Origin: Methylococcus sp. EFPC2
GTDB lineage: Bacteria; Pseudomonadota; Gammaproteobacteria; Methylococcales; Methylococcaceae
Assembly (NCBI RefSeq): GCF_016925495.1
Contig: NZ_CP070491.1
Span: 4,104,001-4,168,000, forward strand
DNA: 64,000 bases
Direction: 5' to 3'
Positions 44,852 to 52,387 of this stretch are shown piece after piece. The translations under genes were made by a program, and so were the position numbers. Position 1 is the first letter of the stretch, and each line of letters begins with the position of its first letter. The notes beneath the pieces were generated by a model that saw only the letters and a list, made by a program, of their open reading frames with translations, ran no database searches and was not told the origin of the DNA.

Positions 44852-45349
44852 ATGACCATCAGAAAAATTGCCTTATCCACCCTCTTGTTGTTACTCGGAG
44901 CCGCACCCGCCTACGCACTGCGCGAAGGTGCGCCCGCTCCCGCATGCCCGGCGAACCTGGCTTCCGCCGATCAGAAGTTCAACCTTTCCGCTTACCGCGG
45001 CAAGGTGGTGTTGCTCGACTTCTGGGCCACCTGGTGCGGGCCCTGCAAGAAGTCCATGCCTTTCCTCAACGGCCTGCACAAACAGCACCTCAAGGACGGA
45101 TTCGAGGTGGTTGCCATCAACGTGGATGAAAGCACCGACGAAGCCCTGGAGTTCCTGAAGGCATTCCCTGTCGAGTACAACCTGGCTTTCAACCCCGGCG
45201 GGGAATGCCCGCGCGTTTTCGACGTCCAGGCCATGCCGTCGTCCTTTTTGATCGACAGACAAGGCAAGATCCGCACGATACACCTGGGCTTTCGCGACGG
45301 GGACGAAGTCTCCATCCGCAAGCATGTCGAAGCCCTCCTGGCCGAATAA
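44852..45349 (+). CDS. TlpA-like periplasmic thioredoxin
   Basis: 165 residues: signal peptide (IALSTLLLLLGAAPAYA), then a thioredoxin fold with FWATWCGPCKK and the cis-Pro loop QAMPSSFLID. First gene of a TlpA-DUF4266-DUF3570-ApbE set, a combination seen together in many proteobacteria. It may supply reducing power to the Cys-rich lipoprotein that follows or to flavinylated partners. The ATG at 44852 is chosen because it begins the signal peptide; the frame is open to 44747. Confidence 0.9.
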   Translation: MTIRKIALSTLLLLLGAAPAYALREGAPAPACPANLASADQKFNLSAYRGKVVLLDFWATWCGPCKKSMPFLNGLHKQHLKDGFEVVAINVDESTDEALEFLKAFPVEYNLAFNPGGECPRVFDVQAMPSSFLIDRQGKIRTIHLGFRDGDEVSIRKHVEALLAE

Positions 45350-45367
45350 TTCCCGACGAGTCGAGCG

Positions 45368-45592
45368 ATGTTTATTTCAAGAACCGCGGGCGCTTTATTG
45401 CTCGCCGTTTTCTTAGGAAGTCTGCAAGGGTGCGCCGAGGTCAAGCCTTGGGAACGCGGCAATCTGGCGCGGGAGGAAATGGCCCTAGACCCTTATCCCG
45501 CCTTGAACAAGTTCCGCGATCACATCTTCACCAGCAAGGAAGCCTCGCAGGGCGGGCATGGCGGTTCGGGAGGGGGCTGTGGCTGCAATTAA
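45368..45592 (+). CDS. DUF4266 small lipoprotein
   Basis: 74 residues. Signal peptide with lipobox LQGC (Cys ~22), then the DUF4266 signature VKPWERGNLAREEMALDP, FTSKEASQGG and the terminal GGGCGCN. Function unknown. The C-terminal Cys pair next to a thioredoxin gene suggests thiol exchange. Its 3' end overlaps the start region of the DUF3570 gene. Confidence 0.88.
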   Translation: MFISRTAGALLLAVFLGSLQGCAEVKPWERGNLAREEMALDPYPALNKFRDHIFTSKEASQGGHGGSGGGCGCN

Positions 45593-48500
45593 GCGCGAGA
45601 AAAGCGCGGCGCTGGCCGCGCTGACCACGGCCGCGCTGGGCTTGCCGGGCATGGATGCCGAGGCGGCGGTGCCGGTCACGCAAGCCACGGGCAATGTCCA
45701 GTACGGCTATTACCAGGAAAGCGACGACCGCATGAAGGTGGAGGTCTATCACGGCGATTTCACCTTGCCCGTGACCGACCGCCTGGAATTCACCTTCAAC
45801 GTCGACCGCGACACCTACAGCGGTGCGACGCCCGCGTTCAGCATTCCGCAGACCATGACCGAACAGGTCAGAATTAAGGGCGCGGAGGAAAAACGTATCG
45901 ATGTGATTTCCGCTGCTTCGGGCGGAGTTACTGCCCAGGGATTGACGACCCTGGGTGACCTTAACAGTTTTAAGGATGTTATTCCGGGTCTCAGGGGAGC
46001 GACCAATGCGAGCGATAGCTACATAGATCAAACCAAAGCCAGCATCGAAGCCCAGAAACAGCAGGAAATCGCCAAATATTTGGCGGAAAATCCACGGCCG
46101 GATTTTCCGGCCACCGTATCGGGAGCTCAAACGATGACTTTCGGTACTCGTAACGCTGATCCTATGGGTAATGCCGTGTACGGAAAAGCCAATCTGAATA
46201 CGGGCTCCGGCTGCGATGATCCCGGCACAGGTGGGCCCGCGGAGGCTTGTTACGCTCAGGGCGAGTTTCTAATGGGCACCATACGTGATCCTTTTAATCC
46301 CAATGGACATATCCACCGATATGGCAATGAGAATATAAATAATATCGCGCAATATCATAACGACTCTGCCGGAATCTATATACGCGCATTGACTGGCGCG
46401 GCGTTCAACTTGAAGAGTCTGGATTTCAATTCCGTGAGTACTCCCGAGGAAGGGAGCCCCGGTGCTTTTTGGGAAATCCTGGGCTTCAATACTGCAGTCA
46501 ATCCGAACCTTTATAATGGCGATGGAACCAATTATTTAACCCGCGTAGCCTATCAGACGGTTGCCAATAATCAGTCGGGTCTTCTGACGCTAAATAGCTT
46601 GTTCCAGAACGTCAATGCCGTGTGGGTTCATTATCAGGGGTTTGTAAGGGACGCGTTAAATAATCCTGTAACCAAAGAGTATGACTTTGAGGCCAGGATC
46701 GATAATATCAATCTGGATAGTGCCGTATTCCCGGATGCCACGCCCGAACAGCTCGCTTGGTTGGCGGCATATAACAATTTCACAAAGAATCTGGATAGTA
46801 CTTACAGTGCGGCACTCAGTGCGGTGCTCGCACAAGCCATACCCCAGGCGAAAGAAATTTACAAGCAGGCGGTTATCAAGACCTACGACAATTTTCTCAA
46901 CCGCCTGGTACCGCCCAAGACAAAAACCGTGCAGCGCTTCCAGACCCAGCCGGTAGAAACCCGCACCATGCCGGTGTTCGGCGCGAAATACTATTTCGAC
47001 AATGCGACGTTAGGATTCTCCGGCGGACAATCGAACGAGCCGGATTTCCACTCCAGCTTCGGTTCGGTCAATTATTCCCATGAGCTCAATAACAAACTCA
47101 CGACGCTTACGGCGGGTTATGGCTATACCGGCAATGTCATTACCCGCAGCGGAGCGGGCCACGGAAGCGGACATGGGGAACACAGTCATGACAATCCGGC
47201 CATCTATCCCGAATTGAAGCAAAACAGCGATTTTCATACTTTCAACCTGGGCTTGTCCCAAGTTATGACCAAGAACACGCTGCTGCAATTGTCCGCCAAC
47301 TATACCCGGCAGCAGGGCTATCTGAGCAACCCCTACAAGTTCGTTTACGTGCGTGGGGAAATCACGCCCGAAGAGTACTATTTACTTTCGGAAGCGACCG
47401 CTCCGGGTCAGATCAACTGGAACGACATCACCAAGCTCGAAGTCGTCGGCCTCGAGTTATTCCGCGAGGTTCGGCCGGATTTACGCAACCAGTTTTCCTT
47501 CTCGACCCGCCTCAATCAATATATCCAGCCGCTCAATGCCGCCTTGCATGCGGATTACCGCTTTTTCATCGACGACTGGGGCATAGACTCTCATACCCTG
47601 CAGTTGCAGTGGATACAGAAACTGCCCTGGGGACTGACCGCAACGCCCAGCCTGCGTTATTACTCGCAGTCTAAGGCCGACTTCTTCGCCCCCTATTTTC
47701 TTGCTCCGCGTGAGGACGGCCATTATTCCAGCGACTTCCGGCTGTCCGGTTATGGCGCCTTGAGCGGTGGGCTGACCTTGTCCAAGCAGTTCAACCGGGG
47801 CATACGCCTCGATTTGGGCGTGGAGTATTACACCCACCAGGGCGACTTGAAGCTCGGCGGAGGCGGTGAGAGCGATTACGCCGATTTCAGCTACTGGATG
47901 ACGAACGCCCGGCTGAACATCGATTTGTCCGCGCCGGGTCAGATGTTCGGCGAGGGCGCGGACGACGAGCTACATCATCACCATCACCACGGCATCCATG
48001 CCCCGGCCGGCCTGATGTATGCGCATATGCTGGACAAGGCCGGCGACATCATGGTCGGCTACCGTTACATGTACGGCAACCAAACCGGCGATATGCGGCA
48101 CGGAGACTCGCGGGCGAGCGATGCCCGGGTGCGCGGCGCGGCGTGCGGTTCGTCGCTTTGCAGCGAGCGGCCGACCGAGATGAGCATGCAAATGCACATG
48201 CTCGACCTGATGTACGCGCCGACCGACTGGCTGAATCTCATGCTGATGCCGCAGCTCGTCGACATGAAGATGAAACTGGAGCCTTTGGCCGGCGCGACCG
48301 GGGAAAGCGAACACGGCGGCGGGCACGAGACGCACGGTCTGGGCGACACGCTCATGGCGGCCATGGTCAAGGTGCTCGATCTGTCGGGCCATCATTTCGT
48401 GCACGTGGGGGTGGGCGTGAGCGCGCCCACGGGCGACGTGGACGCCACCCTGGATGGCAGGGAGGGCGGCGAACTGCAGGACTACGGCATGCAGCTGGGC

Positions 48501-48950
48501 AGCGGCACCTGGGATTTCAAGCCCAGCCTCACCTATCTCGGCCATGCCGGCGACTGGTCCTGGGGGGCGCAGGTGAATGCCACCAAGCGCCTGGACAAGC
48601 GGAACAACAGCGGGTACGTCCTGGGCGATCAAGTCCAGGCCAATGCCTGGGGCAGCTACAACTTTACGCCCTGGCTCACGGCCTCGGTGCGCGGCGTTTA
48701 CACCGAGCAGGGCAAGATCCGCGGGGAACTCAATCGCGATCACTCGCACAGCGCACCGGTGGATTTTCCGAGCAACTACGGCGGCAAGTTCTGGGATGTA
48801 GGTTTCGGCCTCAATCTCGCGGTGCCGAGCGGGGCGTTCGCCGGGCATCAACTCAGCGTGGAATGGCTGCAGCCCGTCGCCGACAAGTTCAACGGCTACC
48901 AGCTTGAACGCGAGGGTTCGCTGTACGCCAATTGGAACTACGCGTTTTGA
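45579..48950 (+). CDS. DUF3570 outer-membrane protein with an inserted PEP-CTERM-type ectodomain
   Basis: About 1123 residues. Opens as DUF3570 (KREKSAALAALTTAALGLPG, YGYYQESDDRMKVEVYHGDF). Residues ~185-395 are a foreign-looking domain with H-x-HR-x-G, AQYHNDSAGIYIRAL, VNAVWVHYQGF and DFEARIDNINL. These match the protein at 50973. DUF3570 beta strands then resume (VQRFQTQPVETRTMPVFGAK). A His run (DDELHHHHHHGIH) leads into a C-terminal barrel with MQMHMLDLMYAPTDWLNLML. The GTG at 45579 is preferred; ATG 45558 is possible. The insert DNA is more AT-rich. Confidence 0.85.
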   Translation: MAAIKREKSAALAALTTAALGLPGMDAEAAVPVTQATGNVQYGYYQESDDRMKVEVYHGDFTLPVTDRLEFTFNVDRDTYSGATPAFSIPQTMTEQVRIKGAEEKRIDVISAASGGVTAQGLTTLGDLNSFKDVIPGLRGATNASDSYIDQTKASIEAQKQQEIAKYLAENPRPDFPATVSGAQTMTFGTRNADPMGNAVYGKANLNTGSGCDDPGTGGPAEACYAQGEFLMGTIRDPFNPNGHIHRYGNENINNIAQYHNDSAGIYIRALTGAAFNLKSLDFNSVSTPEEGSPGAFWEILGFNTAVNPNLYNGDGTNYLTRVAYQTVANNQSGLLTLNSLFQNVNAVWVHYQGFVRDALNNPVTKEYDFEARIDNINLDSAVFPDATPEQLAWLAAYNNFTKNLDSTYSAALSAVLAQAIPQAKEIYKQAVIKTYDNFLNRLVPPKTKTVQRFQTQPVETRTMPVFGAKYYFDNATLGFSGGQSNEPDFHSSFGSVNYSHELNNKLTTLTAGYGYTGNVITRSGAGHGSGHGEHSHDNPAIYPELKQNSDFHTFNLGLSQVMTKNTLLQLSANYTRQQGYLSNPYKFVYVRGEITPEEYYLLSEATAPGQINWNDITKLEVVGLELFREVRPDLRNQFSFSTRLNQYIQPLNAALHADYRFFIDDWGIDSHTLQLQWIQKLPWGLTATPSLRYYSQSKADFFAPYFLAPREDGHYSSDFRLSGYGALSGGLTLSKQFNRGIRLDLGVEYYTHQGDLKLGGGGESDYADFSYWMTNARLNIDLSAPGQMFGEGADDELHHHHHHGIHAPAGLMYAHMLDKAGDIMVGYRYMYGNQTGDMRHGDSRASDARVRGAACGSSLCSERPTEMSMQMHMLDLMYAPTDWLNLMLMPQLVDMKMKLEPLAGATGESEHGGGHETHGLGDTLMAAMVKVLDLSGHHFVHVGVGVSAPTGDVDATLDGREGGELQDYGMQLGSGTWDFKPSLTYLGHAGDWSWGAQVNATKRLDKRNNSGYVLGDQVQANAWGSYNFTPWLTASVRGVYTEQGKIRGELNRDHSHSAPVDFPSNYGGKFWDVGFGLNLAVPSGAFAGHQLSVEWLQPVADKFNGYQLEREGSLYANWNYAF
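46120..46735 (+). other. Inserted domain within DUF3570 gene
   Basis: DNA coding for the domain shared with the PEP-CTERM protein at 50973-51734 but lacking its signal peptide and sorting tail. Markedly lower GC than the flanking DUF3570 coding sequence, and in frame on both sides. Confidence 0.65.
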
Positions 48951-48965
48951 TCGCGGGTGGCTGAT

Positions 48966-49039
48966 GGGCACGCTGCCGCTTTGCCCATCCTACGTCGAAA
49001 GGTGGTGGTGTAGGATGGGCAAAGCCGCAGGCGTGCCCA
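48966..49039. repeat. REP element, left of RAYT
   Basis: GATGGGCACGCTGCCGCTTT and GCCCATCCTACG, then the inverted GTAGGATGGGCAAAGCCGCA and GGCGTGCCCATC. Two opposed arms, the classical BIME arrangement. Same family at 49589-49674 and 56653-56728. Confidence 0.88.
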
Positions 49040-49063
49040 TCATATTTACCGGGGTCGCGACTC

Positions 49064-49585
49064 ATGGAATACCGGCGCTTGTATCAACCGGGCTCGCGGT
49101 ATTTCTTCACGGTGGTAACCGAGGGACGACGCCCTTTGCTCGTTGACCATATCGAACGCTTGCGGGATGCATTCCGACTGGGTATTTCGCGTTATCCGTT
49201 CGAAGTCGAAGCCATCGTCGTCCTTCCCGATCACCTACACACAGTTTGGCGGCTGCCTGAGGAAGACTCCGATTTCTCCCGACGTTGGATGGCGATCAAA
49301 CGGAAGTTTTCCGCGGGTTTGGCTGCGGGTGTCGTCAACGCCTCCAAGGCATCGAAACGCGAGAAAGGCGTGTGGCAACGGCGCTATTGGGAACACTGTA
49401 TTCGTGACGAGGACGACTGGCGGAGACATATGGATTACATCCATTACAACCCGGTTAAGCATGGGTATGTCTCCGCGCCGAAAGACTGGCCGTATAGCTC
49501 GTTTTCGCGCGCGGTTGCCCGAGGTTGGTATTCCTCCGACTGGGCGGCGCCCGTCGAAATATTGGATGCGACGGATTGTGAATGA
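49064..49585 (+). mobile_element. REP-associated tyrosine transposase (RAYT, TnpA-REP)
   Basis: 173 residues of the Y1 transposase family domesticated with REP repeats. Motifs: YFFTVVTEGRRPLLVDHIE, the HxH metal site VVLPDHLHTVW, and the Tyr-bearing DYIHYNPVKHGYVSAPKDWP. Flanked on both sides by matching REP elements. It interrupts the expected DUF3570-apbE linkage. It looks intact and is presumably the enzyme that spreads this REP family. Confidence 0.93.
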
Positions 49586-49588
49586 GCT

Positions 49589-49674
49589 GATGGGCACGCT
49601 GCCGCTTTGCCCATCCTACGAAAACTACAAATTTCGTAGCGTGGGATGGGCAAAGCACGCAGGCGCGCCCATCG
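49589..49674. repeat. REP element, right of RAYT
   Basis: GATGGGCACGCTGCCGCTTT and GCCCATCCTACG, then GTAGCGTGGGATGGGCAAAG and GCAGGCGCGCCCATC. Same family and orientation as the left element. Confidence 0.88.
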
Positions 49675-49707
49675 GAATTCTGCCGACCAGCCGCATTAAT
49701 TCGTAAC

Positions 49708-50625
49708 TTGCAACATTTCCGCTTCGCCTTCAGGGCCATGGGCTGTCCCTGCGAGATCCAGCTCTACGCCGACGATCCCGCACCGGCCAGCCACGCCGCC
49801 GAGATCGCGATGGCCGATGTGGGGCGGCTCGAAGCCAAATATTCGCGTTACCGCGAGGAAAGTTTGCTTTCCGCCATCAACCGGGTGGCCGCCAGCGGCG
49901 GAGCCATCGAAGTCGACGCCGAAACGGCGGGTTTGCTGAACTACGCCGACACCTGCTACCGGCAGAGCGAGGGTTTGTTCGACATCACTTCCGGTATTTT
50001 GCGGCGCGCCTGGCGTTTCGATAGTGGACAACTGCCGGACCAGGCTCTGATCGCCCGGTTGCTGGTCGGCGTGGGCTGGGACAAGGTGAATTGGCGCGCG
50101 CCGGTATTGGAGTTCCCCCAGGCCGGCATGGAGCTGGATTTCGGCGGCATCGTCAAGGAGTACGCGGTGGATCGCGCCGCGGCGCTGTGTACTCAATCCG
50201 GCATCGGGCATGGCGTCGTCAATCTGGGGGGGGATGTCAAGTTGATAGGCGGCCGCCCCGACGGCCGTCCCTGGCGGGTGGGCATCGCTCATCCGAGGAA
50301 GGCCGGCGACACCCTGTTAACGCTCTCGGTAGAACAAGGCGCGGTCGCCAGCAGCGGCGACTACGAGCGCTGCGTGATCGTGGACGGCATCCGTTACGGT
50401 CATATTCTCAATCCGAAAACCGGCTGGCCGGTCGGCCACTTGGCGGCGGTCAGCGTGCTGGCCGAGCACTGCGTCGTGGCCGGTAGCGCCTCTACCATAG
50501 CGCTGCTCAAAGAGGCGGAAGGACCCGCCTGGCTGGAGTCATTGGGACTGCCGCATTTGTGGATGGATGTCGAGGGACGCTTGGGCGGGTCGGCAGGCTT
50601 GATCAACCAGGTGGCGGGTGGCTGA
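49708..50625 (+). CDS. apbE: FAD:protein FMN transferase (ApbE family)
   Basis: 305 residues. Covalently attaches FMN to Thr/Ser of target proteins. Family blocks: FRAMGCPCEIQLYA, FDITSGILRRAW, LDFGGIVKEYAVDRA, VNLGGDVKLIGGRPDG and the Asp/Thr-containing GHILNPKTGWPVGH. Starts at a TTG (49708); no ATG or signal peptide is available, and the right REP ends only ~33 bases upstream, so the original start or its translation signal may have been altered by the insertion. Normally the last gene of the TlpA-DUF4266-DUF3570 set. Confidence 0.9.
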   Translation: MQHFRFAFRAMGCPCEIQLYADDPAPASHAAEIAMADVGRLEAKYSRYREESLLSAINRVAASGGAIEVDAETAGLLNYADTCYRQSEGLFDITSGILRRAWRFDSGQLPDQALIARLLVGVGWDKVNWRAPVLEFPQAGMELDFGGIVKEYAVDRAAALCTQSGIGHGVVNLGGDVKLIGGRPDGRPWRVGIAHPRKAGDTLLTLSVEQGAVASSGDYERCVIVDGIRYGHILNPKTGWPVGHLAAVSVLAEHCVVAGSASTIALLKEAEGPAWLESLGLPHLWMDVEGRLGGSAGLINQVAGG

Positions 50626-50710
50626 AGCGCGCGCATTAGTCACTCCGGATCTGAGAGACATGGCCTGGATCGGCTTTTTCCGTAAGGCAAATACCCGGTA
50701 CGAGCCTGAA

Positions 50711-50734
50711 AAACTGTGTCATATGCCACAGTTT
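50711..50734. promoter_or_regulatory. Palindrome upstream of sigma-54 site
   Basis: AAACTGTG-TCATATGC-CACAGTTT, perfect 8-bp arms. About 60 bases upstream of the -24 box at 50797, a normal position for an enhancer-binding protein. Confidence 0.5.
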
Positions 50735-50794
50735 CGCCGGGCCGTACTCGTTGGTCGTGATATTTAATTTAGTGAAATCAATAAAGTATCGAAC

Positions 50795-50812
50795 TTGGCG
50801 AGATGATTGCTA
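50795..50812 (+). promoter_or_regulatory. Sigma-54 (-24/-12) promoter candidate
   Basis: TTGGCGAGATGATTGCT: GG at 50797-50798, ten bases, GC at 50809-50810; good match in both boxes (TTGGC, TTGCT). About 160 bases upstream of the PEP-CTERM gene at 50973. Confidence 0.65.
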
Positions 50813-50972
50813 TGAGTTTATGGACTGACTGGTGAGCCCCGCTTCGTCCGGCGCAGGAATCGACCTCGTCGATGCATGGATAGCTCAGGACCGCCGACGT
50901 TCAGGCGCGGATGCCCGCATCCCGAATCCCCCTTAACCGATTCAAGCTAAAGCACTTAGGAGCGACAAGTAC

Positions 50973-51734
50973 ATGAACATGTTCTCGATGAAACCGTTGG
51001 CGGGTCTTTTGATGGCCGCCTGCGCCGCTTTTTCAGGCAATGTCCTGGCTAGCACCGTTAACTTTACGGGCGTTGCAACCGCAACTTCAGGCCACGCCAA
51101 CACGGATTCAAGCAGTGGGTCTTTTGTACAAGACGGTGTGGTGGTGGGTGTGGTCGCCGATCCGACCGATTCGGGGGCACACTTTCACCGGGCAGGGCTT
51201 AGCTCGGACCGGGAGGCCCAGTATCACCCGGACTCCACCGGCATCTATGTCCGCAGAGAGGACAAACAGAATTTCAGTCTGCAGTCGATCTGGCTGGATG
51301 TGACGAATGGCGAAACTCCCGCCGGTGTTAATCCCGGCAGCTACGTCATTTACGGTTACGCCAACGCTGTCAACGATCCTTTACTGTCGAACAGCGCTAC
51401 CGGGGAACCGGAATGGGGCCAGGTAACCCCGGTTGCGACTTATAGCTTTGCCAATGACGGTGTTTTTGCCGGCAACGTTAGTCTTGCCACCTTGGACCCG
51501 GCTTGGGGCAATATCGGCGCCTTCTGGATTCATTTCGCGGGATTCCCGCACAGCCCGACGACGAATTATCTGACGAGCGTCTATCCGGATTTCGATCTCC
51601 GGGTTGACGACATCGTTCTCGGAGATGTCGTCCTGCCTCCGCCGGCATCGGTTCCGGTTCCTGCGGCGGTCTGGCTGTTCGGTTCCGCACTGGCCGGAGT
51701 GGGAGCGATCAGTCGCCGCAAGAAAGCCGCTTAA
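50973..51734 (+). CDS. PEP-CTERM protein (donor-type of the domain found in DUF3570 gene)
   Basis: 253 residues: signal peptide (LAGLLMAACAAFSGNVLA), ectodomain with HFHRAGLSSDREAQYHPDST, IGAFWIHFAGF and YPDFDLRVDDIVLGD, and the tail VPVPAAVWLFGSALAGVGAI then SRRKK. The ectodomain is related to the insert in the protein at 45579-48950. AGGAGCG supports the ATG. Followed by two hairpins including an intrinsic terminator. Confidence 0.9.
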   Translation: MNMFSMKPLAGLLMAACAAFSGNVLASTVNFTGVATATSGHANTDSSSGSFVQDGVVVGVVADPTDSGAHFHRAGLSSDREAQYHPDSTGIYVRREDKQNFSLQSIWLDVTNGETPAGVNPGSYVIYGYANAVNDPLLSNSATGEPEWGQVTPVATYSFANDGVFAGNVSLATLDPAWGNIGAFWIHFAGFPHSPTTNYLTSVYPDFDLRVDDIVLGDVVLPPPASVPVPAAVWLFGSALAGVGAISRRKKAA

Positions 51735-51747
51735 TAGGGCCCAATGA

Positions 51748-51775
51748 CCGGCTCCCGGACAGTGTCGGGAGCCGG
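51748..51775 (+). terminator. Hairpin after PEP-CTERM gene
   Basis: CCGGCTCCCGGACA and the complementary TGTCGGGAGCCGG arms; perfect stem, no T-run. Sits just before the true terminator. Confidence 0.6.
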
Positions 51776-51787
51776 ATCGACCGTCTC

Positions 51788-51822
51788 AACCCCCGAGTGT
51801 CTCTTGGCCTCGGGGGTTTTTA
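51788..51822 (+). terminator. Rho-independent terminator
   Basis: AACCCCCGAG and CTCGGGGGTT stem followed by TTTATT; ends the transcript of the PEP-CTERM gene. Confidence 0.88.
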
Positions 51823-52008
51823 TTGCCCGCTTATTTGACGATGCGAACCATTGGATGGGGCAGGATGTGCCGGCTCCAGTACGTCGCCTCGGCATCACGG
51901 TGTGTGATTCAACCCACAATCCGGCACCCCCCGCTCGCCGGGGAATCGCGTTTCCCGGCAAAACATGGGGTTACTGCACGGACAGTGGATCGGTCGGGGT
52001 GAGGTATT

Positions 52009-52033
52009 TCACACAGACTGTGTGATATCGCGC
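52009..52033. promoter_or_regulatory. Palindrome upstream of sigma-54 site
   Basis: TCACACAG-A-CTGTGTGA, perfect 8-bp arms, continuing into TATCGCGCA. It lies about 60 bases upstream of the -24 box at 52086; CTGTG arms are shared with 50711-50734. Confidence 0.5.
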
Positions 52034-52083
52034 AGTCGCAATCAATGCCCGCGTGTATCTAGTTGATTCTGATTGTTGTTTTC

Positions 52084-52101
52084 ATGGCACGAGACCTGCT
52101 A
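52084..52101 (+). promoter_or_regulatory. Sigma-54 (-24/-12) promoter candidate
   Basis: TGGCACGAGACCTGCT: GG at 52086-52087, ten bases, GC at 52098-52099. The TGGCACG box is a perfect consensus. It gives a ~285-base leader before the PEP-CTERM start at 52388. Confidence 0.75.
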
Positions 52102-52206
52102 ATTATGCTGCGTGCCTACAAGGTAGGGGGCTCTCGCGGGTTGTTGCCGCGCGCTCCCGGGGGTCGGTCCCCTAGGGATACCGAAAGACAGGAAGTCGAA
52201 TGTACC

Positions 52207-52282
52207 AATCGCCACACCCGTCGCGAGGCGGGGTCGGAAAGCCACGGTTCTTGTGAGAAATCAAGAAGGCCGGGCCGCCTCC
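52207..52282 (+). ncRNA. c-di-GMP-I (GEMM)-like leader RNA, copy 1
   Basis: In the leader of the PEP-CTERM gene at 52388: ATCGCCACACCCGTCGCGAG, GCGGGGTCGGAAAGCCACGG, TTCTTGTGAGAAATCAAGAA, GGCCGGGCCGCC. Features matching GEMM: a GNRA-capped hairpin, the conserved GGAAAGCCACGG junction and a closing GGCCGGG..GCC. Directly downstream CCTCCCAT-aggtg-ATGGGGAGG can form an expression-platform hairpin. The copy at 40698-40766 supports conservation. The 5' half departs from the usual GEMM sequence. Confidence 0.6.
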
Positions 52283-52387
52283 CATAGGTGATGGGGAGGA
52301 CCGCAGTGCAAGCCCAACCAAGGAATTCGCGCTGCGGACATCACTGTTTGTTCGTTAATCCAATTAAACAGTGACCAGGTGATTTTA

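Larger units (their letters stand above)
50626..50972. other. Intergenic region with regulatory sites
   Basis: 347 bases with no gene. Holds a palindrome (50711-50734) and sigma-54 candidate (50795-50812), listed separately, and a ribosome binding site (AGGAGCG) for the next gene. The 160-base leader lacks the GEMM-like RNA found at the other two genes. Confidence 0.5.

Noticed and set aside
47970..47995. Hexahistidine run as a cloning artefact
   Set aside because: It is embedded in a large native gene with surrounding barrel sequence and a second natural His-rich patch.
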